From: Terriglobia bacterium
Lineage (GTDB): Bacteria; Acidobacteriota; UBA6911
Assembly: GCA_020072565.1 (NCBI GenBank)
Contig: JAIQGI010000013.1
Coordinates: 93,992-157,991 of the forward strand
Direction of reading: 5' to 3'
DNA length: 64,000 nucleotides
Numbering within the stretch: the stretch's first letter is position 1; every line of letters starts with the position of its first letter. The position numbers and the translations under genes are program-made. Under the pieces are notes generated by a model. The model was not told the origin of the DNA, did not search any database, and was given only the letters and a program-made list of their open reading frames with translations. Of this stretch, positions 26,901 through 35,400 are shown piece after piece.

Positions 26901-27475
26901 CCACGCTGAGCACCACGTGCGTCACCTGCCATTTGAGCGACTACAACGGCACGACGAGTCCCACACATGCAACATACGGTTTTCCTCAGGATTGTACCGT
27001 GTGCCATGCAACCACTGCCTGGACTCCGGCCTCCTTCAGTCATGCCACGACCAACTTCGCCCTCACCGGAGCGCACGTGAGTGTCACGTGTGTGAGCTGT
27101 CACATCGGGGGTGTCTTCAAAGGCACGCCGACAACCTGTTACGCTTGCCACAAGACGGACTACACCGGCATCACCAACCCAAACCATGTGGCGGCGGGGT
27201 TTCCTACGACCTGTTCCACTTGTCACACAACCACCGTCTGGACCGGTGCGACCTTCACGCACAGCCAGTTCCCCATTAATTCCGGACACCACGCCAGAGC
27301 ATGGACCTCCTGCGCCGACTGCCACACCAACGCGAACGATTACAAGGTCTTCTCCTGCACCGGCTGCCATCAGCACGACAAAGCCAGCGTGGATTCGCAT
27401 CACAGGTCGGTGCGCAACTATGTCTACAACAGCGCGAATTGCTATTCGTGTCATCCGAATGGAAGTGCGGGATAG
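23981..27475 (+). CDS. Giant repetitive multihaem cytochrome c with 46 CxxCH motifs
   Basis: 1164 residues; starts at the GTGA overlap with the previous gene (ATG one codon later is an alternative). A signal peptide (GMLTSLVLLWIWCGTSPGAA) predicts export. I count 46 CxxCH motifs, about one per 25 residues. After a seven-haem N-terminal part, about twelve tandem units of 73 residues follow, each with three CxxCH plus three other histidines (in NPNH, F[ND]H and GAH), exactly enough for bis-His ligation of every haem. The C-terminus has three further motifs. Such an array should form an elongated haem chain. The next gene, an outer-membrane barrel, starts 4 bases after the stop. Extracellular or outer-membrane electron transfer is the likely role; redox partner unknown. 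Confidence 0.93.
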   Translation: MMSNGHGEKNFIRIGGLGMLTSLVLLWIWCGTSPGAAQSPQRGPARSPHGPLQLACENCHTSTNWAPLRPAPDFDHQQTGYPLRGLHQRVNCRNCHTTLVFKDAGANCADCHADIHMRSLGTGCETCHSPRGWRVQVQAVKDHQNRFPLMGAHSATECESCHLGAAVGRYKGLDTQCDSCHLKDYQSNKTFDHVAAKIPTTCESCHQMNSWTGARFDHSSARFPLTGAHATVACELCHTNRDYASTSTACASCHVADFNKTSNPNHNAAGFPQDCAACHVTAEWKGAKYDHNMTRFPLTGGHAAAECRACHANGNYANTSTACASCHMTDFNGTNNPNHVAAGFSQDCSLCHTFAQWTGAKFDHNTTKFPLTGGHVSLGCSTCHTTGSYASTSTACASCHRADFNSTSNPNHTAAGFSQDCTSCHVTAQWKGAKFDHNTTKFPLTGGHVLADCSRCHTSANYATTSTVCASCHMTDYNNTSNPNHTAAGFVQDCTMCHTTVQWKGGKFDHNATRFSLTGAHVSVTCQTCHTTPNYASTSTACASCHLADFNKTTNPNHTTAGFPQDCTACHTTVQWLGATFNHGNTKFPLTGAHVPVACQTCHTTPNYASMSTACASCHLADFNKTANPNHTAAGFPQDCTVCHTTVQWLGATFNHGDTKFPLTGAHVPVACQTCHTTPNYASTSTACASCHLADFNKTANPNHTAAGFPQDCTACHTTVQWLGATFNHGNTKFPLTGAHVPVACQTCHTTPNYASTSTACASCHLTNFNSTTNPNHVLAGFGQDCSPCHTTVQWTGATFNHGNTKFPLTGTHVTVTCQTCHTSGSYASTPTTCVSCHLTDFNGANSPNHTTAGFPQDCSTCHTTVQWMGAVFDHSKTGFVLTGVHLQTACALCHPNGRFVGTPTTCSSCHLADFQGTNNPNHTAAGFPQDCSLCHSAAGWPGAQYTHPSAKFTLTGFHITLNCSACHANGQYATLSTTCVTCHLSDYNGTTSPTHATYGFPQDCTVCHATTAWTPASFSHATTNFALTGAHVSVTCVSCHIGGVFKGTPTTCYACHKTDYTGITNPNHVAAGFPTTCSTCHTTTVWTGATFTHSQFPINSGHHARAWTSCADCHTNANDYKVFSCTGCHQHDKASVDSHHRSVRNYVYNSANCYSCHPNGSAG
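24680..27240 (+). repeat. About twelve tandem 219-bp coding repeats (73-residue trihaem units)
   Basis: The motif GGGGGCCACG recurs at 25711, 25930 and 26149, exactly 219 bases apart. Units around 25700-26290 are nearly identical in DNA, while outer units are diverged and recognisable mainly as protein. This indicates growth by tandem duplication with recent copies in the centre. Confidence 0.85.
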
Positions 27476-27479
27476 TCTT

Positions 27480-29144
27480 ATGTCACGAGTGCGGGTACTA
27501 CTGGTTTTTGCAAGCCTGTTGGCGGCGTCTCTGGTTGCCTTCGGGCAGCAACAGACTGAAGTTCGTACGCGTTTTACAGTGAAATACGTCGTTGAAGGCG
27601 CGGTCTATCTGGAAGGGGGCCGTACCGCGGGTCTGGCTGAGGGACAGAAATTGACGGTCAGGAGAATCGATCCCGCCCACCCTGAGGGCCGAACCATCGC
27701 GCAGATCGAGGTCGCTTCGGTTGCTTCGACATCGGCCGCCTGTTCGGTCGGGTCCGCCGATGAGGAGATCCGAGTCGGGGATGAGGTCTGGATGTCTCAA
27801 GAGGACGCGGAAGCGCTGCGCAAGAGTCGAGCGGCCGATGAGTCGGCGAAATACCCGCAGGTCGTGAGTTTCACTGCCGGCGATCCGATTGAGGACGAAG
27901 CGCGTGCGGCGGTACCGCGTCCTCCGCTGACCGAAATCAACCGCATGCGCGGACGCATCGGATTCGATTACAGCTCGATCAGGGATCTCACCACATCTAA
28001 CAGTACCTCAGCGCTGGGTTTTGTGGTCAGAGCGGATGCCACCCGTCTGGGAGGCACCCATTGGAACCTGAGCGGCTATTACCGAGGCCGCTTTACGCGT
28101 CAAAAGCAGAGCGCTGTGCAGGAGACTCTCACCGACTTGATCCAGCGGACCTATCACCTGAGCCTCACTTACAGCAATCCTGAATCACCTTGGGTCGCGG
28201 GCATGGGGCGGTTTTACCTCCCCTGGGCCACCAGCCTGGGCACAATAGACGGGGGTTATTTCGGTTACCGCACTGGCAAGAGGGTCACTCTCGGCCTGTT
28301 TGCAGGCAGTTCGCCCGATCCGACTTCGTGGCGCTACGATCGCAACCGGCAGCTGGTCGGGGCTTCGGTAAATCTCGAGGGCGGCAGCTATGAATCGTTC
28401 CGTTACACGAGCACTTTTGGAGCGTCGGTGACCAGGATAAGCTGGAAGCCGGACCGCCAGTTCGGGTTCGTCGAAACCAGCCTGCAATACAAGCGGGCCC
28501 TGTCCCTTTATTACAACCTCGAAGCGGATCTATTGCGAGCCACAGGCACAAACCAACAGCGGGAGATCGCCATGAGCCGGAGCTATCTCACGGTTCGCCT
28601 GCAGCCTCATCGGTTCATCTCCTTCGACCTCAGCCACAATTTCTTGAGAGAGATGCCCACGTTCGATCCCAGGCTGGTGGCTACAGGATTGGTCGACAAG
28701 CTCCTGTTCCATGGCCTCAGCGCCGGCGTGCGCCTGGAACTCCCGCTTCACATCAGCCCGTATGCCAGTTTCGGCCGCAGTTCCAAGACGGGCGACACTC
28801 AAAGTTCCTGGAACCAGATGTACGGCCTCGCAATCGGCAACATCGCCCATACGGGGATTCGTGGAGATGCGCGATACTCGAAGTTTGACAGCTCGTTCGG
28901 TCGTGGAATCTATCGCTCGGTCTCAATTTCACGCTCGGCAGGTGAAAGCCTCAGGTTCGAGTTGCAGGCCGGTCAGCAAAACTATGTCTCATCCTTCTCG
29001 TTGCAGAATCGGGCCCGCTGGGTAAACGCAAACGCAGATTGGATCATGCTCAGACACTATTTTGTCGGGGTAGGCTGTACGCTCTATCGCAGCCCCGGCC
29101 AAGGCTATAACCAATGGTATCTGAACGTGGGCTACGGCTTTTAG
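27480..29144 (+). CDS. Outer-membrane beta-barrel protein of the cytochrome operon
   Basis: 554 residues from the ATG at 27480, 4 bases after the giant cytochrome stop. A signal peptide (VLLVFASLLAASLVAFGQQ) is followed by a ~100-residue FlgT-C-like small beta domain (VYLEGGRTAGLAEGQKLTV ... EEIRVGDEVWM). From about residue 160 to the end, alternating amphipathic strands with aromatic girdles (GYYRGRF, YHLSLTYSN, YFGYRTGKRVTLGLFAG) look like a barrel of about 20 or more strands ending in YLNVGYGF, the C-terminal phenylalanine typical of outer-membrane proteins. It may be the porin sheath of a porin-cytochrome conduit; this is inferred from context. Confidence 0.8.
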   Translation: MSRVRVLLVFASLLAASLVAFGQQQTEVRTRFTVKYVVEGAVYLEGGRTAGLAEGQKLTVRRIDPAHPEGRTIAQIEVASVASTSAACSVGSADEEIRVGDEVWMSQEDAEALRKSRAADESAKYPQVVSFTAGDPIEDEARAAVPRPPLTEINRMRGRIGFDYSSIRDLTTSNSTSALGFVVRADATRLGGTHWNLSGYYRGRFTRQKQSAVQETLTDLIQRTYHLSLTYSNPESPWVAGMGRFYLPWATSLGTIDGGYFGYRTGKRVTLGLFAGSSPDPTSWRYDRNRQLVGASVNLEGGSYESFRYTSTFGASVTRISWKPDRQFGFVETSLQYKRALSLYYNLEADLLRATGTNQQREIAMSRSYLTVRLQPHRFISFDLSHNFLREMPTFDPRLVATGLVDKLLFHGLSAGVRLELPLHISPYASFGRSSKTGDTQSSWNQMYGLAIGNIAHTGIRGDARYSKFDSSFGRGIYRSVSISRSAGESLRFELQAGQQNYVSSFSLQNRARWVNANADWIMLRHYFVGVGCTLYRSPGQGYNQWYLNVGYGF

Positions 29145-29152
29145 CATTTCAG

Positions 29153-29968
29153 ATGAAAAATATATATCGGCGCAGGTATGGCGGGCGGTTCAGGGTGCTG
29201 CCGCTCTGCATCCTGATGGGGTTCATATTTCCGGCCATCATTCAGGCACAGTCAAGTTCGCCGCCGCTTGCCACGCTGCTCGAAAAACTGGGGAAACAGG
29301 TCGAGTCCTTCCGGCAGCAGTATCCGGCAGTAACCTGCAGTGAAGCGGTATCGCAGGTAAAGCTCGCCAAGGGGGGAGGGGTTGTTCGACGGCTGGAGTC
29401 CCAGTTTGACTACCTGATCCTGATAAGCCCTGGCGAGAACTATCTTGCGGTGGAAGAATCACGCCTTATAAAGAAACCGTCAGCCAAGCGCAACGACGTG
29501 CCCCTCCTGGTCACAGGAGGCTTTTCCACCATGATTCTGGTTTTCCATCCCCTGTACCAAAACTGTTTCGAGTACCTGCAATTGCCGGAGGAATCCATCG
29601 GCGGCAAAAGGGTTGTGTGCATTCAGTTCCAGCATGTCCCGGGAACACGATCTACCGCATGTCTGCGCCTGAATGGCAGAGATGTCCCCCTGGAGCTGAA
29701 AGGAAAAGCATGGATCGATCCCGAAACAATGGCTTTCATCAGAATCACCGCTGAGCTGGCGAGTCCCCTCACCGATCTGGGGCTGCAGACCCTTACCGCC
29801 GATGTGCAGTATGCCCCGGTGCGCTTTGACGGCGCCGAGAGCGCGTATTGGCTGCCCACGTCGGCCTTGATCGAAGTCGCCACTGCCCAGCAGCACTGGC
29901 GCAACATCCACCGGTTCACCGACTACCGCCGTTTCTCGGTCACCACTCAGAGCAGCGTGAAACGATGA
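29153..29968 (+). CDS. Exported protein of unknown function in the cytochrome operon
   Basis: 271 residues starting 8 bases after the barrel gene. The N-terminus is basic (MKNIYRRRYGGR) followed by VLPLCILMGFIFPAIIQAQ, a cleavable signal. The mature part is mixed beta/alpha with three cysteines that are not arranged as haem or cluster motifs (TCSEAV, NCFEYL, TACLRL). It has no family signature I recognise; the beta-rich middle loosely recalls LolA-like lipid-binding domains. Its stop overlaps the next ATG (ATGA), so it is part of the operon. Possible assembly factor or accessory for the outer-membrane complex. Confidence 0.7.
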   Translation: MKNIYRRRYGGRFRVLPLCILMGFIFPAIIQAQSSSPPLATLLEKLGKQVESFRQQYPAVTCSEAVSQVKLAKGGGVVRRLESQFDYLILISPGENYLAVEESRLIKKPSAKRNDVPLLVTGGFSTMILVFHPLYQNCFEYLQLPEESIGGKRVVCIQFQHVPGTRSTACLRLNGRDVPLELKGKAWIDPETMAFIRITAELASPLTDLGLQTLTADVQYAPVRFDGAESAYWLPTSALIEVATAQQHWRNIHRFTDYRRFSVTTQSSVKR

Positions 29969-30912
29969 GCACTGCAATTCCGCAAGTCCAGGTCCGGGCT
30001 ATCGGGCGCTTAGACGCCAAGCCACGACTTCATCGCAATCTGGTGGCGTTTTTAATACTTGTGCTCCTCAGCCTTGCTGTCATTCTCTGCCTGTACGGCC
30101 GCGACTACTACCTGCTCGACCAGGCGCACCGCCCCTTCTCGCCCATGCATCCCTACCTCAAGCCAAGCGGCGTGATCGGGCTGCGGCTGGGCATGCTGGG
30201 ATTCTTCCTGTTCGTGCTTGTCTATCTCTATCCGTTGCGAAAACACTGGGGATGGCTGGGGCGGCGGGGAAAGACGGCACACTGGATTGACTTCCATATC
30301 TTGATGGGAGTGGGAGCTCCGGTCCTTATCAGTTTCCACTCCTGCTTCAAGACCCATGGCTTTGCTGGGATCGCCTATTGGACCATGGCCGCCCTGGTCG
30401 TCAGCGGGATCACCGGACGCTACCTCTACGCGCAGATCCCGCGCAGCCTGGACGCTGCCATGATGTCACTGCGCGAGATGGAGGATCTCCAGAACCAACT
30501 GGCAATGCAGTTGGCCGCACAGAGTATCCTGCCGCCTGAAGAACTCGAGCGCTGCCTGCGCCTGCCGAATGTGCAGGAGGTGGAACTCATGCCGGTTCTG
30601 TATGCCACATTCCGGATGTTAAAGGCCGACCTGGTTCGCCCACCCAGGATCTGGAGGCTGCGGCGCAGAGCCTCAGGAAAACGGGCGGCCTTGTTCTCTT
30701 TCGGGGGCGTGCTGCCCACGAACAACATCAATCTTGAAAAAGCTGTTGCCACGGCGCGCAGGCAGGCGGCACTCTCGAAGAAGATACTGTTCCTATCCAA
30801 AACCCAACGTGTCTTCTATTTCTGGCACGTGGTCCACCGCCCTTTCAGCTACACCTTCGCCGTCCTCGTCCTCATTCACGTTACCGTCGCACTGCTTCTC
30901 GGCTATTTCTAA
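29965..30912 (+). CDS. Membrane protein with b-type-cytochrome-like histidines
   Basis: 315 residues. Five hydrophobic helices are visible: about 28-46, 72-90, 108-126, 136-152 and, after a ~130-residue cytoplasmic-type insert, 296-313. Histidines sit where b haems could be held: H106, H111, H125 and H131 around helix 3, and H288, H291 and H305 around the last helix. This resembles ferric-reductase or cytochrome-b561-like membrane domains, although I cannot assign a named family. It overlaps the upstream gene by 4 bases and precedes the flavin/iron-sulfur oxidoreductase. Likely role: carries electrons across the inner membrane between the reductase and the periplasmic cytochromes. Confidence 0.7.
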   Translation: MSTAIPQVQVRAIGRLDAKPRLHRNLVAFLILVLLSLAVILCLYGRDYYLLDQAHRPFSPMHPYLKPSGVIGLRLGMLGFFLFVLVYLYPLRKHWGWLGRRGKTAHWIDFHILMGVGAPVLISFHSCFKTHGFAGIAYWTMAALVVSGITGRYLYAQIPRSLDAAMMSLREMEDLQNQLAMQLAAQSILPPEELERCLRLPNVQEVELMPVLYATFRMLKADLVRPPRIWRLRRRASGKRAALFSFGGVLPTNNINLEKAVATARRQAALSKKILFLSKTQRVFYFWHVVHRPFSYTFAVLVLIHVTVALLLGYF

Positions 30913-30943
30913 AAATGGCAGGGCGAGGCCCAGGAAATTGCTA

Positions 30944-32419
30944 ATGGACACACTGTTCTCTTTTCTGATCGCGGCGGTGCTCACATTCTATTTTGTCCGC
31001 CGCTATCTCAAGCGCATAGCCGGGGAGGCTGCAAAAACGAAGAGCAGCGGCTCCGCGCAGATTTCCGGCAGTCCCTGCCCCCGCTGCGGAGCACCCTTGC
31101 TGAGCGGCTCTTCCTTCTGCTCTCGCTGCGGCGCGGCCCTTGCGTTGTGGAATGTCCATCGCGCGCAGGTAAAGGTGACGACCGGAGACGGGGCCCGGCA
31201 GGAAAAGCCCAGGCCGGTGATTGACGCCGCCGTCTGTATGGGCTGCCACAGCTGCGTCGACAGCTGCCCGGAAAAGGGTGCCCTGGAGCTGGTGGGCGGC
31301 AAGTCCAATCTGGTTCATCCCGAGTTATGCACCGGGCAGGCCCTCTGCGCGAAAGCATGTCCGACGGGCGCGCTCTCGCTCGCCTTCGGCGGCCTGGTAA
31401 CTCAGACGCTCAAAGTGCCGCTTGTAAATGAGAATTTTGAGACCAACGTGTCGGGAGTCTACATCGTGGGTGAGTTGGGCGGCATGGGCATGATCAAGAC
31501 GGCGATCAACGAAGGGAAACTGGTCATCGATCACGTGAGGCAGCGGTTGGCAGAAGAAAAACAGGCCGCGCCTGCACCACCCGCGGCGTCGGACGGGAAT
31601 GCAGTCTATGACGTGCTCATCGTGGGTTCGGGGCCAGCCGGCCTGAGCGCTTCCCTCACCGCGCATCAGCACGGCCTGCAATACCTGACCCTCGAACAAG
31701 GAGAAATCGCTTCCACAATCCGGCAATACCCGCGCCACAAGTTCCTCATGGCTGAACCGATCCAGATGCCGCTGTACGGAACGCTTTATATCGCCGACGG
31801 TGCCAAGGAGTCGCTGCTGACGGTATGGGAGACCATCATCACCAATACAGGAGTCCACATCCAGACCAACGAGCGCGTGACCAGGGTCAAGATGAACGGC
31901 GGAAACTTCGAGGTGGAGACCAATAAGAGCCGGTACCACGCCCGACGCGTGGTGCTGGCCATGGGGAAAAGAGGCACCCCGCGGCGTCTGGGAGTGCCGG
32001 GTGAGGAACTCGGCAAAGTCGCCTACCGATTGATCGAGGCTGCGAGCTATCAGGACCGCAACATCCTGGTGGTCGGTGGCGGTGACTCCGCGCTCGAAGC
32101 AGCCATGGCCCTGGCTGCCCAGGACAGGAACCGGGTGACACTCTCCTATCGTGGCGACAACTTCCCCCGGACGCGCGAGCGCAATCGGACTCGCTTGGAA
32201 GCAGAAGAAAAGGAAGGCAAACTGCGTGTGTTGCGCAGCTCCCAGGTCTGCAAGATCACCGAGGACTCCGTAGTCCTCAGCGTTCAGGGAGAGCAGATCG
32301 AAATCCCCAACGATTTCGTTTTCATCCTCATCGGAGGTGATTCCCCTGAGGAGTTCCTGGAAAAAACCGGAATCCGGATAGTGGAGAAATTGCTCGCAGC
32401 CTCGGCCGGTCCCCAGTAA
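30944..32419 (+). CDS. Zinc-ribbon/iron-sulfur/FAD-NAD(P)H oxidoreductase, apparently permuted
   Basis: 491 residues; AGGAAA lies about 8 bases before the ATG. Order: one membrane helix (residues 2-18), a zinc ribbon (C45, C48, C59, C62), a ferredoxin-like domain (C98, C101, C104, C108, then C129, C135, C139 with Gln132 where a fourth cysteine is expected), then TNVSGVYIVGELGG (168-181), which is the FAD-binding motif normally found at the C-terminal end of the fold, then GSGPAG (228-233, FAD) and GGGDSA (378-383, NAD(P)H). There is no CxxC redox pair, so it is not thioredoxin reductase. It could oxidise NAD(P)H and pass electrons to the membrane protein upstream. The CMGCH within the cluster motif is not a haem site. 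Confidence 0.85.
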   Translation: MDTLFSFLIAAVLTFYFVRRYLKRIAGEAAKTKSSGSAQISGSPCPRCGAPLLSGSSFCSRCGAALALWNVHRAQVKVTTGDGARQEKPRPVIDAAVCMGCHSCVDSCPEKGALELVGGKSNLVHPELCTGQALCAKACPTGALSLAFGGLVTQTLKVPLVNENFETNVSGVYIVGELGGMGMIKTAINEGKLVIDHVRQRLAEEKQAAPAPPAASDGNAVYDVLIVGSGPAGLSASLTAHQHGLQYLTLEQGEIASTIRQYPRHKFLMAEPIQMPLYGTLYIADGAKESLLTVWETIITNTGVHIQTNERVTRVKMNGGNFEVETNKSRYHARRVVLAMGKRGTPRRLGVPGEELGKVAYRLIEAASYQDRNILVVGGGDSALEAAMALAAQDRNRVTLSYRGDNFPRTRERNRTRLEAEEKEGKLRVLRSSQVCKITEDSVVLSVQGEQIEIPNDFVFILIGGDSPEEFLEKTGIRIVEKLLAASAGPQ

Positions 32420-32514
32420 CCGGGCCGGCACGCCGGTGAGTCTTCGCGTCCAGGGGCCGGCAATCAACAAGACTCGACGCCAAGACGCGAGGACGCCTGC
32501 GCGAACCCATCCCG

Positions 32515-35217
32515 CTAAGATTGGGCCAGCAGTTGACGCAGCACATAGGGGAGGATGCCGCCATGCGCGTAATAGTCGACCTCCACGGGCGTATCGAGCC
32601 GCAACGTCACCGGAACGGATTCGGTCTTTCCACCAGGCCTGTGAACCACCAGGGTAGCTTCCTGGCGCGGCTTGATGCCATCGGTGAGCCCGAGGATGTC
32701 AAACGACTCGGAGCCGTCGAGGCCGAGCGTCATGACGGAAATGCCCTCCTTGAATTGGCAGGGGAGCACGCCCATGCCGACAAGGTTGCTGCGGTGGATG
32801 CGCTCGAAGCTCCGGGCAATGACCGCGCGCACCCCGAGCAGGGCCGTCCCTTTTGCCGCCCAGTCGCGCGAACTGCCCGTGCCATACTCCTGGCCGGCGA
32901 TCACAACGAGCGGAACCCGGGCGCTCTGGTAACGCATGGCGGCATCATAGATGCTCATCTTTTCGCGTTCCGGCTGATAAAGGGTCACACCCCCCTCGAT
33001 TCCGGGGACCATCAGATTCTTGATGCGCACGTTGGCGAAGGTTCCTCGCATCATCACCTGGTGGTTGCCACGGCGCGCGCCATAGCTGTTGAAGTCCTCC
33101 ACCGTCACACCCCGGTCCTGTAGGTAAAGCCCCGCCGGGGAGCTGGCTTTGATGGACGCGGCCGGGCTGATGTGATCCGTGGTCACCGAATCCCCGAGAA
33201 TCGCAAGCGGCCGGGCACCATGAATTTCCTCGATGCGGCCCGGCTGCATGTCAAACTGCTGGAAGAAAGGCGGCTCCTGGATATAGGTCGATTCCTTGTC
33301 CCAATGGTAGACCTCGCCGGCAGGCGCGGGGATATCGTTCCACATGGGGCTCTGATCGGCGAAGCTGCGGTAGAGCCTGCGATAAGTGTCCGGATCAAGA
33401 GCGGCGTTCATCAAATCGCGCACCTCCGCAAGCGTCGGCCAGATGTCGCGGAGATACACGTCCGCACCGTCACTCCCCTTGCCGAGCGGCTCTCGCGTCA
33501 TATCGATGTCGATGCGCCCGGCCAGGGCGAAAGCGACCACAAGAGGGGGGCTCATCAGGAAGTTCGCCTTGATCGACTGGTGAACCCGCGCCTCGAAGTT
33601 ACGGTTGCCACTCAGAACGGCAGCCGTGATCAGATCGTTTCCACGCACCACATCTTCGAGCTGCGCATCAAGCGGGCCGGAATTGCCGATGCAAGTCATG
33701 CAGCCGTAGCCGACCAGGTTGAATCCCAACTGATCGAGAAAAGGCTGCAGCCGGGTCTTCTGGAGGTATTCACTTACGACACGGGATCCCGGCGCCAGCG
33801 AAGCCTTGACCGCCGGCGGCGTGGCCAGGCCGCGCTCGACGGCCTTCCTCGCCAGCAGGCCGGCCGCCAGCATCACACTGGGATTCGAGGTGTTCGTGCA
33901 GGATGTAATCGAGGCGATCAGCACATCGCCATGGCCTACTCCGGTTCCATTCCGGCCGGCAATCTTCACGGGAAATCGTTTGCCGATTTCCTGTGCGGGC
34001 TTGCCGTAGCCGTTTTCGGCGGCCGGCTTCCGCAGAATTTCCTGGAAGGTCCGCTTGAGCTCGCCGAGGTTGATTCGATCCTGAGGCCGTTTGGGTCCCG
34101 CCACCCCCGGCTGCACATGTGCAAGATCGAGTTCCAGTACGGAGCTGTAATCGCACTCGCCTCGCCGCGGAATTCCAAACATGCCCTGGGCGTTGAAATA
34201 GTTGCGTACCAGCGCTACCTGTTCCTCATTTCGCCCCGTGGCGCGCAGATACGCACAGGTCTCCTCGTCGACCGGGAAAAAGCCCATGGTGGCGCCGTAT
34301 TCGGGGGCCATATTGGCGATCGTCGCCCGGTCGGTTACAGGAAGCGACGCAGCCCCCTCGCCGTGGTACTCGACGAACTTTCCGACCACCATGGCCTTGC
34401 GCAACATCTGGGTCACGTGCAATACCAGGTCGGTCGCTGTGACACCCTCGCCCAGACGTCCTGTCATGTGCACACCCACCACATCGGGGGTCAGGAAATA
34501 GACCGGCTGACCGAGCATTCCAGCCTCCGCCTCGATGCCTCCCACTCCCCAGGCGACGATGCCCAGCCCGTTGATCATGGTGGTGTGTGAATCGGTCCCC
34601 ACTAATGTGTCTGGATAGCAGACGTCGTCATTCCGGAGCACAACCTTGCTCAGATACTCCAAATTCACTTGATGACATATTCCGATACCGGGAGGGACCA
34701 CCTTGAACCCGTCAAACGCCTGCATGCCCCACTTCAGGAATTGATAGCGGGCGTGATTACGCTGAAACTCCACTTCCATGTTGCGCCGCAGCGCGTCGCC
34801 TGTGCCCGCGAAGTCAACCTGCACCGAATGGTCGATAACCAGGTCCACAGGGACCAGCGGTTCGATCATCTTTGCATCGCGCCCGAGCCGGGCAACCGCA
34901 GAGCGCATTGCCGCCAGATCGACCAGCAGCGGAACCCCCGTGAAATCCTGCAGCAGGATACGCGCGACTATGAATGGAATCTCCTGCGTCCGCTCTGCAG
35001 TTGGCCCCCAGTTTGCCAGACCACGGACATCTCTCTCGGTGATCTTCTTCCCGTCATAATTGCGCAGGACCGATTCGAGAACAATGCGAATGCTGACAGG
35101 CAGCCTGGAGATTGGTCCAACTCCTTCTCTTTCCAGTCGAGGCAGGGAATAGAACCGGCCCGAGCGGCCGGACCCGGTTTCAAACGATTGCAGTGAATGA
35201 AACAAGTTGTGCGCCAT
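32515..35217 (-). CDS. acnA: Aconitate hydratase A
   Basis: 900 residues, full length for AcnA/IRP-type aconitase. It isomerises citrate to isocitrate in the TCA cycle with a [4Fe-4S] cluster. Motifs: [20 protein letters not shown], cluster cysteines in [11 protein letters not shown] and [11 protein letters not shown], and the C-terminal swivel domain with [24 protein letters not shown] and [10 protein letters not shown]. The ATG at 35217 (MAHNLFHSL) is preferred over a TTG five codons upstream. Single gene; a palindromic repeat lies in the gap before trmL. Confidence 0.96.
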   Translation of the reverse strand: MAHNLFHSLQSFETGSGRSGRFYSLPRLEREGVGPISRLPVSIRIVLESVLRNYDGKKITERDVRGLANWGPTAERTQEIPFIVARILLQDFTGVPLLVDLAAMRSAVARLGRDAKMIEPLVPVDLVIDHSVQVDFAGTGDALRRNMEVEFQRNHARYQFLKWGMQAFDGFKVVPPGIGICHQVNLEYLSKVVLRNDDVCYPDTLVGTDSHTTMINGLGIVAWGVGGIEAEAGMLGQPVYFLTPDVVGVHMTGRLGEGVTATDLVLHVTQMLRKAMVVGKFVEYHGEGAASLPVTDRATIANMAPEYGATMGFFPVDEETCAYLRATGRNEEQVALVRNYFNAQGMFGIPRRGECDYSSVLELDLAHVQPGVAGPKRPQDRINLGELKRTFQEILRKPAAENGYGKPAQEIGKRFPVKIAGRNGTGVGHGDVLIASITSCTNTSNPSVMLAAGLLARKAVERGLATPPAVKASLAPGSRVVSEYLQKTRLQPFLDQLGFNLVGYGCMTCIGNSGPLDAQLEDVVRGNDLITAAVLSGNRNFEARVHQSIKANFLMSPPLVVAFALAGRIDIDMTREPLGKGSDGADVYLRDIWPTLAEVRDLMNAALDPDTYRRLYRSFADQSPMWNDIPAPAGEVYHWDKESTYIQEPPFFQQFDMQPGRIEEIHGARPLAILGDSVTTDHISPAASIKASSPAGLYLQDRGVTVEDFNSYGARRGNHQVMMRGTFANVRIKNLMVPGIEGGVTLYQPEREKMSIYDAAMRYQSARVPLVVIAGQEYGTGSSRDWAAKGTALLGVRAVIARSFERIHRSNLVGMGVLPCQFKEGISVMTLGLDGSESFDILGLTDGIKPRQEATLVVHRPGGKTESVPVTLRLDTPVEVDYYAHGGILPYVLRQLLAQS

Positions 35218-35307
35218 GGTTTTTCCATCCAATACTTATGATTTGCTAAAAGCAGGAAGATCGAGGGTTAAGTGTAAGTTCCCTGACCGAAAACGTCAAG
35301 CCTGGCG

Positions 35308-35360
35308 AACCACGAAACGCGCGAAAAAATCTTTTTTGTATTTCGCCTATTTCGTGGTTT
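35308..35360. repeat. Dispersed palindromic element, AACCACGAAA type
   Basis: AACCACGAAACGCGCGAAA at 35308-35326 pairs with TTTCGCCTATTTCGTGGTT at about 35341-35359, separated by a T-rich loop. A second member with the same outer sequence lies at 53001-53060. It sits between two divergent genes (acnA leftward and trmL rightward). Such AACCACGAAACACACGAAA palindromes are, as far as I recall, common in environmental genomes. Confidence 0.65.
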
Positions 35361-35400
35361 TTAACCAAGCGATGCTACAAACTCGAGGGGGAGGAGCTGA

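Noticed and set aside
31237..31251. A CxxCH (CMGCH) in the flavoprotein as a possible haem site.
   Set aside because: It is the first part of a CxxCxxCxxxCP ferredoxin cluster motif in a protein that appears cytoplasmic.
33172..34590. A 472-codon plus-strand frame opposite aconitase.
   Set aside because: Aconitase motifs are complete on the minus strand.
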